DNA of 6,588 nucleotides from Nitrospirota bacterium (lineage in GTDB: Bacteria; Nitrospirota; CAKKRA01; 9FT-COMBO-42-15): NCBI GenBank assembly GCA_016214425.1, contig JACRON010000094.1, positions 1-6,588 of the forward strand. Reading direction: 5' to 3'. The position numbers were made by a program, and so were the translations under genes. Shown here piece by piece: positions 1 to 5,221 of this stretch. Each line of letters begins with the position of its first letter. Position 1 is the stretch's first letter. Under the pieces are notes generated by a model that searched no databases, was not told where the DNA came from, and saw only the letters and a program-made list of their open reading frames with translations.

Positions 1-53
1 CCCCTGTGCAGGGCAAAACCAAAGAGGGCACCAATTATAAGGCCATCCCACAT
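1..53 (-). CDS. YeeE/YedE-type sulfur transport membrane protein, N-terminal fragment (partial)
   Basis: Only the first 17 codons lie in the window; the gene continues past the left edge. The peptide reads MWDGLIIGALFGFALHR. This is the opening of a membrane segment with the FGF(A/L)xxR pattern found at the start of YeeE/YedE (DUF395, sulphur transport domain) proteins, which carry thiosulfate or related sulfur compounds across the inner membrane. The start is well supported: GGAGGC at 60-65 lies 6 bases upstream of the ATG, and the stop of the upstream rhodanese is one base away, so the two genes look translationally coupled. A rhodanese next to a YeeE protein is a common pairing. The family call rests on 17 residues plus context, so it is moderate. 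Confidence 0.6.
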   Translation of the reverse strand, partial: MWDGLIIGALFGFALHR

Positions 54-54
54 C

Positions 55-908
55 TTATTGCCTCCAGTCCTTAAAAGACCCTATCTTAGTTGTGGCTACC
101 TGAAGCTCTGTAGTATTTGACCAGTCTTCAAAGGAGCCGCCGTATACACGGACATTGGTGTAGCCGAGCATCTTGAGAACCATCAGCCCATAGGTTGACC
201 TTCCAAAACCTATATTGCAGTAGGTGACAATTTCCTTGTCACTGGTAACACCAGCCTCTTTGAGAACCCTCTGCATCTCTTTAGGGGACTTGACCGTAGC
301 ATCTCCGGAAAGGTGAAGCCACTCTATGCTGATAGCGCCCGGAATATGTCCTCCCCTTGGGTTGCCAGCAGGGTTCACGCCAACATACTCCTCAAAGCTT
401 CTCATATCCAGAACAATTACATCCTCTCTGTTTTTGAGCAGCCACTCACGGCCTGCAACTATATCTATCTGAGGTTTTGCAACAAAGACCTTTTTCTGTA
501 TTTTTGATGGCCTGCTGCTTACACTGCGCCCCTCTGAACATCTGGAAAGGCAATGCTGTCGTAAACTATTACCCTTGTGCCCGCATCTATGCCTGCATTG
601 CTGAAGACTCTTTCAGCAACTTCTTGCGGAATAAAAAATCCATTGTCCCTTTTATAATTGAGGATATCCTTGAGGGCTGTGAATTCGCGGAACTGCGTTT
701 TGGGTATATTTACAGCATTGGGTATGTGTATCTTCTGGTAATCCTCTGCACCCCTTGCATCCACTATCACAATATTCTTCTGATTCAGCGCTGCTGCGAG
801 CTCTTCTGTTGTTGCTATAAATCCGGGCAGTAACTCTGTTGAGGAGACCCTTCCGGATTTCTCAACACAGCCTGTAAGAATAGCAAAAATAAAAAGCAGG
901 ATTAACAC
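55..908 (-). pseudogene. Two-domain lipoprotein rhodanese (thiosulfate sulfurtransferase), frameshifted
   Basis: Two reading frames together encode one tandem-domain rhodanese. The 5' part starts best at GTG 906-908, with AAAGGTGA just upstream. It gives a lipoprotein signal ending in lipobox LTGC, then an inactive-type first domain (VDARGAEDY, HIPNAVNIP) up to VIVYDS, and meets a stop at 519-521. The C-terminal domain is in the other frame, open from about 612 to 55. It contains KKVFVAKPQIDIVAG, VIVLDMRSFEEY, GGHIPGAISIEW, the active-site loop CNIGFGRS with the catalytic Cys, and YGGSFEDWS. One missing base in the C4 run at 529-532 would join the frames. The joined product would still be roughly 30-40 residues short at the end of the first domain (my estimate from family layout), which suggests an internal deletion too. 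The alternative start at ATG 403 would cut into the fold and is unlikely. Role: transfer of sulfane sulfur outside the cytoplasm, probably with the YeeE protein downstream. A sequencing error could explain the frameshift but not the shortening. Confidence 0.75.
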
Positions 909-918
909 AGAATCACCT

Positions 919-1275
919 TTATAGACATGCCTTAGAGAGCTTTCTCTTGCCGCCAAGCACAGCAATGTCATTCACCATTATCTTATTACCTTTGACAACC
1001 CCTTTAACTACAACCTGCTTGCCAAAGGCATTGTCTAATTTCCACTGGGCTGCACGATGCAATTCAATTCTGTAGAGCTTTCTGTCGCCTGTAAACAGAA
1101 CAACGGGGCTCTTGTTTGTCCATTCTATGAAGCATGCAGAGAGCCTTCCCTCTGCAAGGCACCTCTCACTGAGAATCTGGCCCTGCAGCAGGGCATCCTT
1201 TCCCTCTGCTATACCTGCAGCGATTGTTATAAAGAAAAAGGCTGATAGGGCTATCTTCAGGATGCGGTTATACAT
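919..1275 (-). CDS. Small exported protein with possible OB-like fold, unknown function
   Basis: The 118-residue protein starts with a clear Sec signal: basic MYNRILK, a hydrophobic core to about residue 20, and a likely cleavage near IAEG-K (residues 22-26). The mature part of about 93 residues has Cys39, Cys48 and Cys117. Its second half alternates short beta-like stretches (SPVVLFTGDRKLYRIEL, then KQVVVKGVVKGNKIMVNDIAVL) as in small OB-fold periplasmic proteins. The start is supported by AGGAGGT at 1281-1287, a good distance upstream. The stop is 10 bases before the GTG of the rhodanese, so the two are probably co-transcribed. I do not recognise a named family. Its position between an SQR-like enzyme and a rhodanese, and the Cys pair, make a periplasmic sulfur-related role plausible, but that is inference. 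Confidence 0.8.
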   Translation of the reverse strand: MYNRILKIALSAFFFITIAAGIAEGKDALLQGQILSERCLAEGRLSACFIEWTNKSPVVLFTGDRKLYRIELHRAAQWKLDNAFGKQVVVKGVVKGNKIMVNDIAVLGGKRKLSKACL

Positions 1276-1300
1276 ATTAATACCTCCTGCAAGACTAATT

Positions 1301-1425
1301 CACCCCTCCCCCTTGCCCCCTCCCGTCAAGGGAGGGGGATTTTAATGTCCCCTCTCCCTTATGGGAATGGGTTATTATTTTTATTCCCTCTCCCCTTGCG
1401 GGAGAGGGTTAGGGTGAGGGGTGAT
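1301..1425. repeat. Cluster of C/G-rich palindromic repeats (CCCTCTCCC...GGGAGAGGG type)
   Basis: Three related units fill the gap between two minus-strand genes. Unit one has a perfect 9-bp stem (CCCCCTCCC at 1316-1324 with GGGAGGGGG at 1330-1338) and loop GTCAA. Unit two (1349-1371) is a degenerate copy. Unit three has a perfect 9-bp stem (CCCTCTCCC at 1386-1394 with GGGAGAGGG at 1400-1408) and loop CTTGC, followed by the tail TTAGGGTGAGGGG. This belongs to a widely dispersed bacterial intergenic repeat whose spurious translation gives peptides such as PHPNPLPQGERE. No T-run follows on the minus strand, so I do not call it a terminator. It may affect mRNA stability between the SQR-like gene and the exported-protein gene. 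Confidence 0.85.
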
Positions 1426-1438
1426 CTCATAACAGAAA

Positions 1439-2587
1439 TTAAAACCACTTCCAGAGCCACCACTTTTCAAACAACACCTTGCCGATATGCCAGAGCCTCC
1501 CCGGCTTGTATAATGAGACAGCAGGCGCAGGCTCTGCATAGAAATTTCCTTTTGAAAAGCCTGCCCTTCCATCGCCAAGTTCCACAAAGCAGTAACCATC
1601 ACCTTTAAATTCAGCAGATGCAGGCCTGCCCTTTATCTTGGCTGCTATATTGTGTGCAACCACCTCTGCCTCAAGATGGGCAAATACACCTGCCTTTGGC
1701 AAGGGCTTTCCAACAGGCAAAGGAATGGATGTTATATCGCCAATGGCATAGACATTTTCAATCTTTGTCTGGAGATTCTTTGCATTCACTGGTATCCAGC
1801 CAGTCTCGCCAATAATGGGCGAACCCTTTACTGCTGCAGGTGCGCCATGAGATGGAACACCGACCAACATATCAAAGGGTATTGACTTTCCATCAGCAGC
1901 CTCAAGTTCCTTTTTATCTGCCTTTACTGTTTTAATTGTGGTATTCGGCATGTATTGAATGCCGCTCATGTTGAGGAGAGAGACAACAGCCTGCCCCATC
2001 GCAGGGCCTGCAACAGGCATGGGCTGAGGCTCTGGAGATACAACCTGAACCTGAACATTTTTATTTTGCTTTTTAAAATAGGCATTAAGAATGAGGGCAG
2101 CCTCATAAGGTGCAGCAGGGCATTTGAAAGGGATAGAGCTTACCATTACAACAACCTTTTCGCCTTTAAAATCAGGAAGGCTATCCCTTAATCTTTCAAC
2201 CTCTGAAAGCTGATATAGATTATATGCTGCCTCTTTAAAACCGGAAATCTTTTCAGGATATAAATCTGCACCAAGAGAAATAACCAAATAATCGTATTTA
2301 ATATTTTCTTTGGTAGTAAGAACGGCCTGTTTGTCAAAATCAATATTGCTAACCTCTGCCTGAATAAAGTCTATCCCTTTTCTTTTAAGAAGGCTGAAGT
2401 CCCTCTTCATATCCTCAGGCCTTCTCCAGCCGACCATAAGCCAGAGGAGTGAAGGATTAAAAAGATGGTAGCTAAGCTTATCAACAAGAACAATTCTGTG
2501 TTCAGCGCCAAGGAATTTTTTTAATTTATTAGCAACAACTAAGCCACCGCTTCCACCGCCTAAGATGCAGATTGTCTTGCCTGCCAT
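1439..2587 (-). CDS. FAD-dependent oxidoreductase of the sulfide:quinone oxidoreductase / flavocytochrome c group
   Basis: This 382-residue flavoprotein begins with an FAD-binding Rossmann motif (ICILGGGSGGLVVANKL, residues 6-22). It has a second acidic turn, VLVDKLSYH (33-41), and the late FAD motif VYAIGDITSIPL (279-290). Two cysteines sit where SQR and flavocytochrome c sulfide dehydrogenase flavoproteins carry their redox pair: Cys156 in PFKCPAAPYEAA and Cys333 in GYCFVELGDGRAG. The C-terminus (GRLWHIGKVLFEKWWLWKWF) is amphipathic and aromatic, as expected for monotopic membrane binding and quinone access. The family oxidises sulfide to sulfane sulfur or polysulfide and feeds electrons to quinone. 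The start has AGGAGGG at 2595-2601, 7 bases upstream. It follows dsrH by a 104-bp repeat-bearing gap and is probably in the same operon. A related NADH-type flavoprotein cannot be excluded, but context and cysteines favour sulfide oxidation. Confidence 0.82.
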   Translation of the reverse strand: MAGKTICILGGGSGGLVVANKLKKFLGAEHRIVLVDKLSYHLFNPSLLWLMVGWRRPEDMKRDFSLLKRKGIDFIQAEVSNIDFDKQAVLTTKENIKYDYLVISLGADLYPEKISGFKEAAYNLYQLSEVERLRDSLPDFKGEKVVVMVSSIPFKCPAAPYEAALILNAYFKKQNKNVQVQVVSPEPQPMPVAGPAMGQAVVSLLNMSGIQYMPNTTIKTVKADKKELEAADGKSIPFDMLVGVPSHGAPAAVKGSPIIGETGWIPVNAKNLQTKIENVYAIGDITSIPLPVGKPLPKAGVFAHLEAEVVAHNIAAKIKGRPASAEFKGDGYCFVELGDGRAGFSKGNFYAEPAPAVSLYKPGRLWHIGKVLFEKWWLWKWF

Positions 2588-2635
2588 AGTTTAGCCCTCC
2601 TATGAAAGACTACATTAATAAAAATGTTTTTTAAT

Positions 2636-2673
2636 AATCTGAGTAATCTGCTTTTGTAATCGGTGTAATCAGA
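2636..2673. repeat. AATCnGnGTAATC repeat, two units with 22-bp period
   Basis: Two direct units occur in the gap between dsrH and the SQR-like gene: AATCTGAGTAATC starting at 2636 and AATCGGTGTAATC starting at 2658. The starts are exactly 22 bp apart. The same unit in either orientation recurs at 3041-3120, 4331-4364 and 5179-5220. Confidence 0.8.
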
Positions 2674-2691
2674 TATTCTTATAGAGTATCT

Positions 2692-3021
2692 TTAAAATAC
2701 ACTGAGTGTTGTAACACTGTCTGATGCCATCAATTCAACCAATTCATTATAGCCCACAAGCTCTACTTTTGGTAAGAGCGAACCCCTTTCAAAACCCCTC
2801 AACCTTAAATCCTCTTCAAGTAAATAGCACATTACGCCGGAGTTTATAAGTAGGGGCAGTTCGCGAACCGCCCCTGCATTGACAGCAGCCCTTACACCAT
2901 CTTGAATAAGAAAGAGGGTTATACTATTTCCATTTTCCTTAATATTCTCTGCCAGAGAAAAGGCCCTGTCAAAATTCTTTGTACCAGGTGCACTTGATAT
3001 AAGTATCAGATACGAAGCCAT
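2692..3021 (-). CDS. dsrH: DsrH/TusB-like sulfur relay protein with an in-frame palindromic repeat
   Basis: The 109-residue protein has the DsrE-superfamily layout: an N-terminal strand (SYLILISSAPG), a helix (FDRAFSLAENIKENG), and then SITLFLIQDGV. Next comes CYLLEEDLRLRGF around Cys65, and a C-terminal stretch (KVELVGYNELVELMASDSVTTLSVF) that matches the DsrH/TusB ending, where a V-Y-FVDL pattern and a terminal hydrophobic pair are usual. DsrH partners DsrE and DsrF in a cytoplasmic hexameric sulfur carrier. It is third in the order E-F-H here, which supports the call. The start has GGAGGC at 3025-3030. Residues 49-58 (AGAVRELPLL) are encoded by a near-perfect palindrome at 2850-2877 typical of a dispersed repeat. 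Cys65 is the only cysteine, so if the protein carries sulfur that residue is the candidate; some TusB proteins have none. Confidence 0.75.
   Translation of the reverse strand: MASYLILISSAPGTKNFDRAFSLAENIKENGNSITLFLIQDGVRAAVNAGAVRELPLLINSGVMCYLLEEDLRLRGFERGSLLPKVELVGYNELVELMASDSVTTLSVF
2850..2877. repeat. 28-bp palindrome inside the dsrH coding region
   Basis: The element is centred on TTCGCGAA at 2860-2867. The core arms AGGGGC (2852-2857) and GCCCCT (2870-2875) pair perfectly around it, with a single A-C mismatch (2858/2869). A G-T wobble (2851/2876) and a G-C pair (2850/2877) extend it to 28 bp. It stays open in the dsrH frame and encodes residues 49-58. The GGGGC...GCCCC arms resemble an intergenic repeat type known from many bacterial genomes. 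Confidence 0.8.
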
Positions 3022-3040
3022 ATTGCCTCCATGTTATAAC

Positions 3041-3120
3041 TGATTACACAGATTTTTAAAAACGATTACACCGATTAAAAACATAATCTGAGCAATCATG
3101 CCTTTTAATCTGTGTAATCA
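3041..3120. repeat. Four-unit inverted/direct array of the GATTACACAGATT repeat
   Basis: This array nearly fills the dsrF-dsrH gap. The outer units TGATTACACAGATT (3041-3054) and AATCTGTGTAATCA (3107-3120) are a perfect 14-bp inverted repeat. The inner units GATTACACCGATT (from 3064) and AATCTGAGCAATCA (from 3085) are degenerate copies. On each side the two like-oriented units start 22 bp apart (3042/3064 and 3085/3107). In RNA the whole array could fold into one long hairpin between the dsrF stop and the dsrH ribosome binding site. Confidence 0.85.
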
Positions 3121-3123
3121 TTT

Positions 3124-3498
3124 TTAGAATATCATCAATGTCTTTGCGCTGCCAACAATCTTTGCCAAGCCTTTATCGTCAACAACCTCAAAACCGCTTA
3201 ACATCTTATCAGCGCCTATTCCGCATTCCTTTAGAGAGTCTTTGTGCGTATATATCTTAAGCGTATCACCCTCTCCTGCCTTTGCTGTGCCGATAATCTC
3301 TTTAACTGCAGCAGATATGGATGTAAAACCTGAATCACCCATATCCTGATTGTCTTTCAGACAATAGACGCCGTCATCTACAAAAACAACTGATGTCTTT
3401 ACATCATTAGCCATAGCGCCATTTATGTGCCTTACTGCCTCTGCTGCATTTATCTTGCTGTAAGGCGCTGTCCTTACAAGGATGCATAGCTCAGCCAT
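3124..3498 (-). CDS. dsrF: DsrF/TusC-like sulfur relay protein (DsrE superfamily)
   Basis: The 124-residue protein has the single-domain DsrE/DsrF fold pattern: strand (AELCILVRTAPYS), helix (NAAEAVRHINGAMAND), strand (KTSVVFVDDGVYCL, residues 34-47), helix (SISAAVKEIIGTA), strand (LKIYTHKDSLKECGI) and a C-terminal TLMIF. The FVDDGVY(C) signature is characteristic of the DsrF/TusC branch. Its cysteines are Cys5, Cys46 and Cys92. The protein acts in the cytoplasm as the middle subunit of a DsrEFH-type sulfur relay complex. The start has AGGAGG at 3503-3508, which overlaps the TGA of the upstream dsrE-like gene. The 9-bp gap makes translational coupling likely. The exact E/F/H assignment rests on order plus motifs; membership of the superfamily is firm. 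Confidence 0.78.
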   Translation of the reverse strand: MAELCILVRTAPYSKINAAEAVRHINGAMANDVKTSVVFVDDGVYCLKDNQDMGDSGFTSISAAVKEIIGTAKAGEGDTLKIYTHKDSLKECGIGADKMLSGFEVVDDKGLAKIVGSAKTLMIF

Positions 3499-3507
3499 TT
3501 TGCCTCC

Positions 3508-3864
3508 TCACATTCCCAGATTTATAAATACATCTGACTTTTTGGTTATTTCAAAAAGCTTCGTCAACGAACTTGGCTTAGCGCCATCTAAGTGCGTCTC
3601 CTTTTTTATACCGCGGAAGATAAGGCAGGTGCCGCAAAGCTCCACTGAAAGCCCTTTCTCAATCAATTTGCTGAAAACCTCTGATGCATTAGTAATGCCC
3701 TTTGCCTTCTGGTCTTTTGTGAAATTATGAACACCGTCGCCTGAGGCAAAGACAATTACCTCATGGCCTTTTGATAATGCCGCCTCTGCTATCTTTGCTG
3801 CTGTATGTGTATTCTCAAAACTGTAAGGTGTTGTTGAAAGAAGGATGGTGATTGTTTTTGACAT
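3508..3864 (-). CDS. dsrE: DsrE/TusD-like sulfur relay protein
   Basis: The 118-residue protein starts with strand ITILLSTTPYS, then a helix (AAKIAEAALSKG) and HEVIVFASGDGVHNF, the DsrE-superfamily core. It has the motif CGTCLIFRG at residues 77-85. Cys77 sits seven residues before the RG pair, the same spacing as the sulfur-accepting cysteine of TusD/DsrE (C-x6-RRG). A second cysteine, Cys80, makes a CxxC that the classic family members I recall do not share. It would receive persulfide sulfur and pass it on within the DsrEFH complex. It is first of the three relay genes, 11 bp after the arsR stop and 9 bp before dsrF, so it is clearly co-transcribed. The upstream AAAGGAGT at 3869-3876 supports the start. 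Confidence 0.8.
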   Translation of the reverse strand: MSKTITILLSTTPYSFENTHTAAKIAEAALSKGHEVIVFASGDGVHNFTKDQKAKGITNASEVFSKLIEKGLSVELCGTCLIFRGIKKETHLDGAKPSSLTKLFEITKKSDVFINLGM

Positions 3865-3875
3865 GTAATACTCCT

Positions 3876-4211
3876 TTACTTTGACGCTGCATATACCTTA
3901 TATATCTTCCTATTCTCTGCCAGTTGCTCAAAAAGAACCTGGCGCATAATATCAAATGCCTTTAATACCTTTGGATTTGCAATACGGTAGTAAATGGTAA
4001 CCCCTTCACGCCTTGTTAAAACAACCCTCCTCTGCCTGAGGATTGAAAGATGCTGCGAAAGGTTTGCCTTTGTAACACCAATCCGCCTTGCAAGCTCATT
4101 TACAGAGAGTTCTTTATCCCTTAATGTATTTATAATCTTCAGCCTCTTTGGATTTGCAAGTATCTGGCAGATATCAGCATGAAGCTCGTATATTCTTTCA
4201 TCCATATCCAT
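3876..4211 (-). CDS. ArsR-family transcriptional regulator, likely repressor of the sulfur operon
   Basis: This is a 111-residue winged helix-turn-helix protein. The ArsR signature is complete: ICQILANPKRLKIINTLRDKEL (14-35), ELSVNELARRIGVTKANLSQHLSILRQRRVV with recognition helix at about 47-60, and wing LTRREGVTIYYRI (65-77). Cys15 is the only cysteine. It therefore lacks the two-cysteine persulfide switch of SqrR/BigR and the CVC metal site of classic ArsR; sensing may use another ligand or an intersubunit Cys15 pair. It is the first gene of the operon, directly behind a strong promoter with two inverted repeats, so autoregulation is likely. A start at 4209-4211 fits GAGGTG at 4219-4224. 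A second in-frame ATG two codons on is possible. Confidence 0.88.
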   Translation of the reverse strand: MDMDERIYELHADICQILANPKRLKIINTLRDKELSVNELARRIGVTKANLSQHLSILRQRRVVLTRREGVTIYYRIANPKVLKAFDIMRQVLFEQLAENRKIYKVYAASK

Positions 4212-4224
4212 AAAACCACACCTC

Positions 4225-4254
4225 TATATAGTTTCAATATTTAGAAACTATATA
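4225..4254. promoter_or_regulatory. Candidate ArsR operator in the operon leader
   Basis: An 11-bp perfect inverted repeat (TATATAGTTTC at 4225-4235 and GAAACTATATA at 4244-4254, 8-bp centre) lies between the -10 element and the arsR start codon, at about +5 to +35. Size and AT-rich palindromic form fit a dimeric winged-helix repressor of the ArsR family. Binding is inferred. Confidence 0.6.
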
Positions 4255-4265
4255 ATTTATTGACT

Positions 4266-4294
4266 AATATACCAACTTGACAAAAGCTTGTCAA
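4266..4294 (-). promoter_or_regulatory. Sigma70-type promoter of the arsR-dsrEFH-SQR operon
   Basis: On the minus strand TTGACA (4289-4294) is followed by a 17-bp spacer and TATATT (4266-4271), near consensus in sequence and spacing. Transcription would begin near 4259, about 50 bases before the arsR start codon. Confidence 0.8.
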
Positions 4295-4295
4295 G
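4276..4295. promoter_or_regulatory. Inverted repeat over the -35 element, second candidate operator
   Basis: CTTGACAA (4276-4283) and TTGTCAAG (4288-4295) form a perfect 8-bp inverted repeat with a 4-bp centre. One arm covers the -35 hexamer, so a bound protein would block RNA polymerase. It differs in sequence from the 4225-4254 palindrome, so it may bind another regulator. Confidence 0.5.
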
Positions 4296-4330
4296 AAAAA
4301 ACACTATTGGCGGATTTTGCTAAAAATACC

Positions 4331-4364
4331 TCTGTGTAATCATTTTTTCTAATCTGTGTAATCA
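4331..4364. repeat. Two direct TCTGTGTAATCA units, 22-bp period
   Basis: TCTGTGTAATCA occurs at 4331-4342 and again at 4353-4364, 22 bp apart. The second copy leads straight into the hairpin at 4366-4391. Confidence 0.85.
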
Positions 4365-4365
4365 A

Positions 4366-4391
4366 GGCTGTTGATGACTTTTTCAACAGCC
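4366..4391. repeat. Hairpin repeat GGCTGTTGA/TCAACAGCC, copy 1
   Basis: A perfect 9-bp stem (4366-4374 with 4383-4391) encloses an 8-base loop TGACTTTT. Positions 4354-4391, including the adjoining CTGTGTAATC unit, are identical over 38 bases to 5210-5247. The GGCTGTTGAAAAAGTC form seen on the minus strand resembles insertion-sequence terminal repeats, so a MITE-like or solo-end origin is possible. It is at the 3' ends of converging sequences and might also stop transcription, but no clean T-run follows. Confidence 0.8.
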
Positions 4392-4535
4392 TGTTAGGAA
4401 CTCATTGTGGGTCTGATAATACAAGTAGCCCATATAGGCAGGGTAATTAAACATATAATTGAATACATCATAAGCCATACCGCCGTATAATTCATTCAGA
4501 TTTCTCAGCTCCTCTCTTTTACCAATACGGTCATC
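4383..4535 (-). pseudogene. Possible gene remnant ended by the hairpin repeat
   Basis: A 50-codon open stretch reads EELRNLNELYGGMAYDVFNY and then a Tyr/Phe-rich segment ending NEFLTGC. It looks protein-like and does not consist of repeat. It has no good in-frame start near its 5' end: the nearest ATG with a ribosome site (GGAG at 4540-4543, ATG near 4533) is in another frame and stops after nine codons. Its stop codon lies inside the repeat at 4383-4391, so repeat insertion may have replaced the original 3' end. The alternative is chance open frame; I do not recognise a family. Confidence 0.3.
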
Positions 4536-4776
4536 TCACTCCTTTTATCTTTCCTATTTTCCACTTAACAATACCGGTATCAGGGGCATACCAGTAACAG
4601 TTTTCTCTCCCATCCTCCATTATTTCCTTTATCTTGAAGCACCTGTATCTTCTATCAGAAACAATAATATCCCCTATAGCCAATATCTTATATATATACA
4701 CTTCCCCGTTCATTGGCGCTGACCAGGTGTCTCCAACCTCAAAAGGGAGTCTCTCTTCAGTGATTAACTCTTTCAT
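4531..4776 (-). CDS. Hypothetical protein, about 81 residues
   Basis: The short protein reads MKELITEERLPFEVGDTWSA, then YIYKILAIGDIIVSDRRYRCFKIKEI and NCYWYAPDTGIVKWKIGKIKGVR. The pattern 'VGD.W ... G.YxCFKI ... YWYAPDTGIVKW' resembles the C-terminal beta-rich part of secreted proteins in which a lipid- or ligand-binding barrel ends with YW(Y/F)APxxGxVK, but there is no signal peptide here. The piece may be truncated at the N-terminus. I chose the ATG at 4774-4776 because GGAGG (4786-4790) is 9 bases upstream; the ATG at 4783-4785 abuts the ribosome site. Cys residues occur in RCFKI and NCYWY. The function is unknown. Confidence 0.55.
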   Translation of the reverse strand: MKELITEERLPFEVGDTWSAPMNGEVYIYKILAIGDIIVSDRRYRCFKIKEIMEDGRENCYWYAPDTGIVKWKIGKIKGVR

Positions 4777-4799
4777 GGTAATCATCCTCCGTTCTGCAA

Positions 4800-5175
4800 C
4801 TATTGGCTAAGGAGCCTTTTCAAAGTATAATGATAGAAATGACCATCCTGATAATATGTGAAGAAGATTCTCCCCTCCTATAACAGGTTTTGGAAAAATT
4901 CAATACTTTTAAATTATGCTGATGAATCAATAGGTTGTAATTAATGATTGTTTTTGGAAAATCTTTTACAAAGAAAAAATAATCCCCTTTTCAAATATAA
5001 TAGCAATATTTGTGCCAGATGAGAGGTTAAAACTAATTTTATATTCTTGTTATCTATCAATATGTTATAATTTTGTCTTTGAAATGATTAAGAGGCAGGA
5101 CATTATTTTTTGACATTTTGTCAAATCTTATGTCATTTATGTCAATTATTCTGAGCTTGTTGAAAAACCCACAAT
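4800..5175. other. AT-rich intergenic stretch without a supported gene
   Basis: I see no credible coding region here. The one distinctive motif is at 5109-5145: TTTGACA and TGTCAAA form a 7-bp inverted repeat with a 3-bp centre, and TGTCA recurs at 5131 and 5140. The sequence echoes the TTGACA...TGTCAA palindrome of the arsR promoter, but no matching -10 element or downstream gene supports a promoter. Confidence 0.5.
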
Positions 5176-5178
5176 CTC

Positions 5179-5220
5179 TGATTACACAGATTAAAACTCC
5201 TTGAAAGAACTGTGTAATCA
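5179..5220. repeat. Inverted pair of the GATTACACAG repeat
   Basis: TGATTACACAG (5179-5189) and CTGTGTAATCA (5210-5220) form a perfect 11-bp inverted repeat around a 20-base centre. The right arm continues into the hairpin at 5222-5247. Confidence 0.85.
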
Positions 5221-5221
5221 A

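Noticed and set aside
477..833. Plus-strand frame of 118 codons
   Set aside because: It is antisense to the rhodanese gene, whose minus-strand frame has recognisable domains; no ribosome site and a Cys-rich odd composition.
1316..1408. Hairpins as Rho-independent terminators
   Set aside because: Both have strong stems, but no T-run follows on the minus strand where the genes lie, and the family is a known dispersed repeat.
1345..1608. Open frames across the C/G-rich repeat, both strands
   Set aside because: They are repeat translations (PHPNPLPQGERE type) that also overlap the SQR-like gene in the wrong frame.
3041..3120. CRISPR-like array because of regular short repeats
   Set aside because: Repeat units are only about 13 bp, spacers about 9 bp, orientation flips midway, and there are no cas genes.
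5109..5145. TTTGACA/TGTCAAA palindrome as a promoter or operator
   Set aside because: No -10 element at a suitable distance on either strand and no gene starting nearby.
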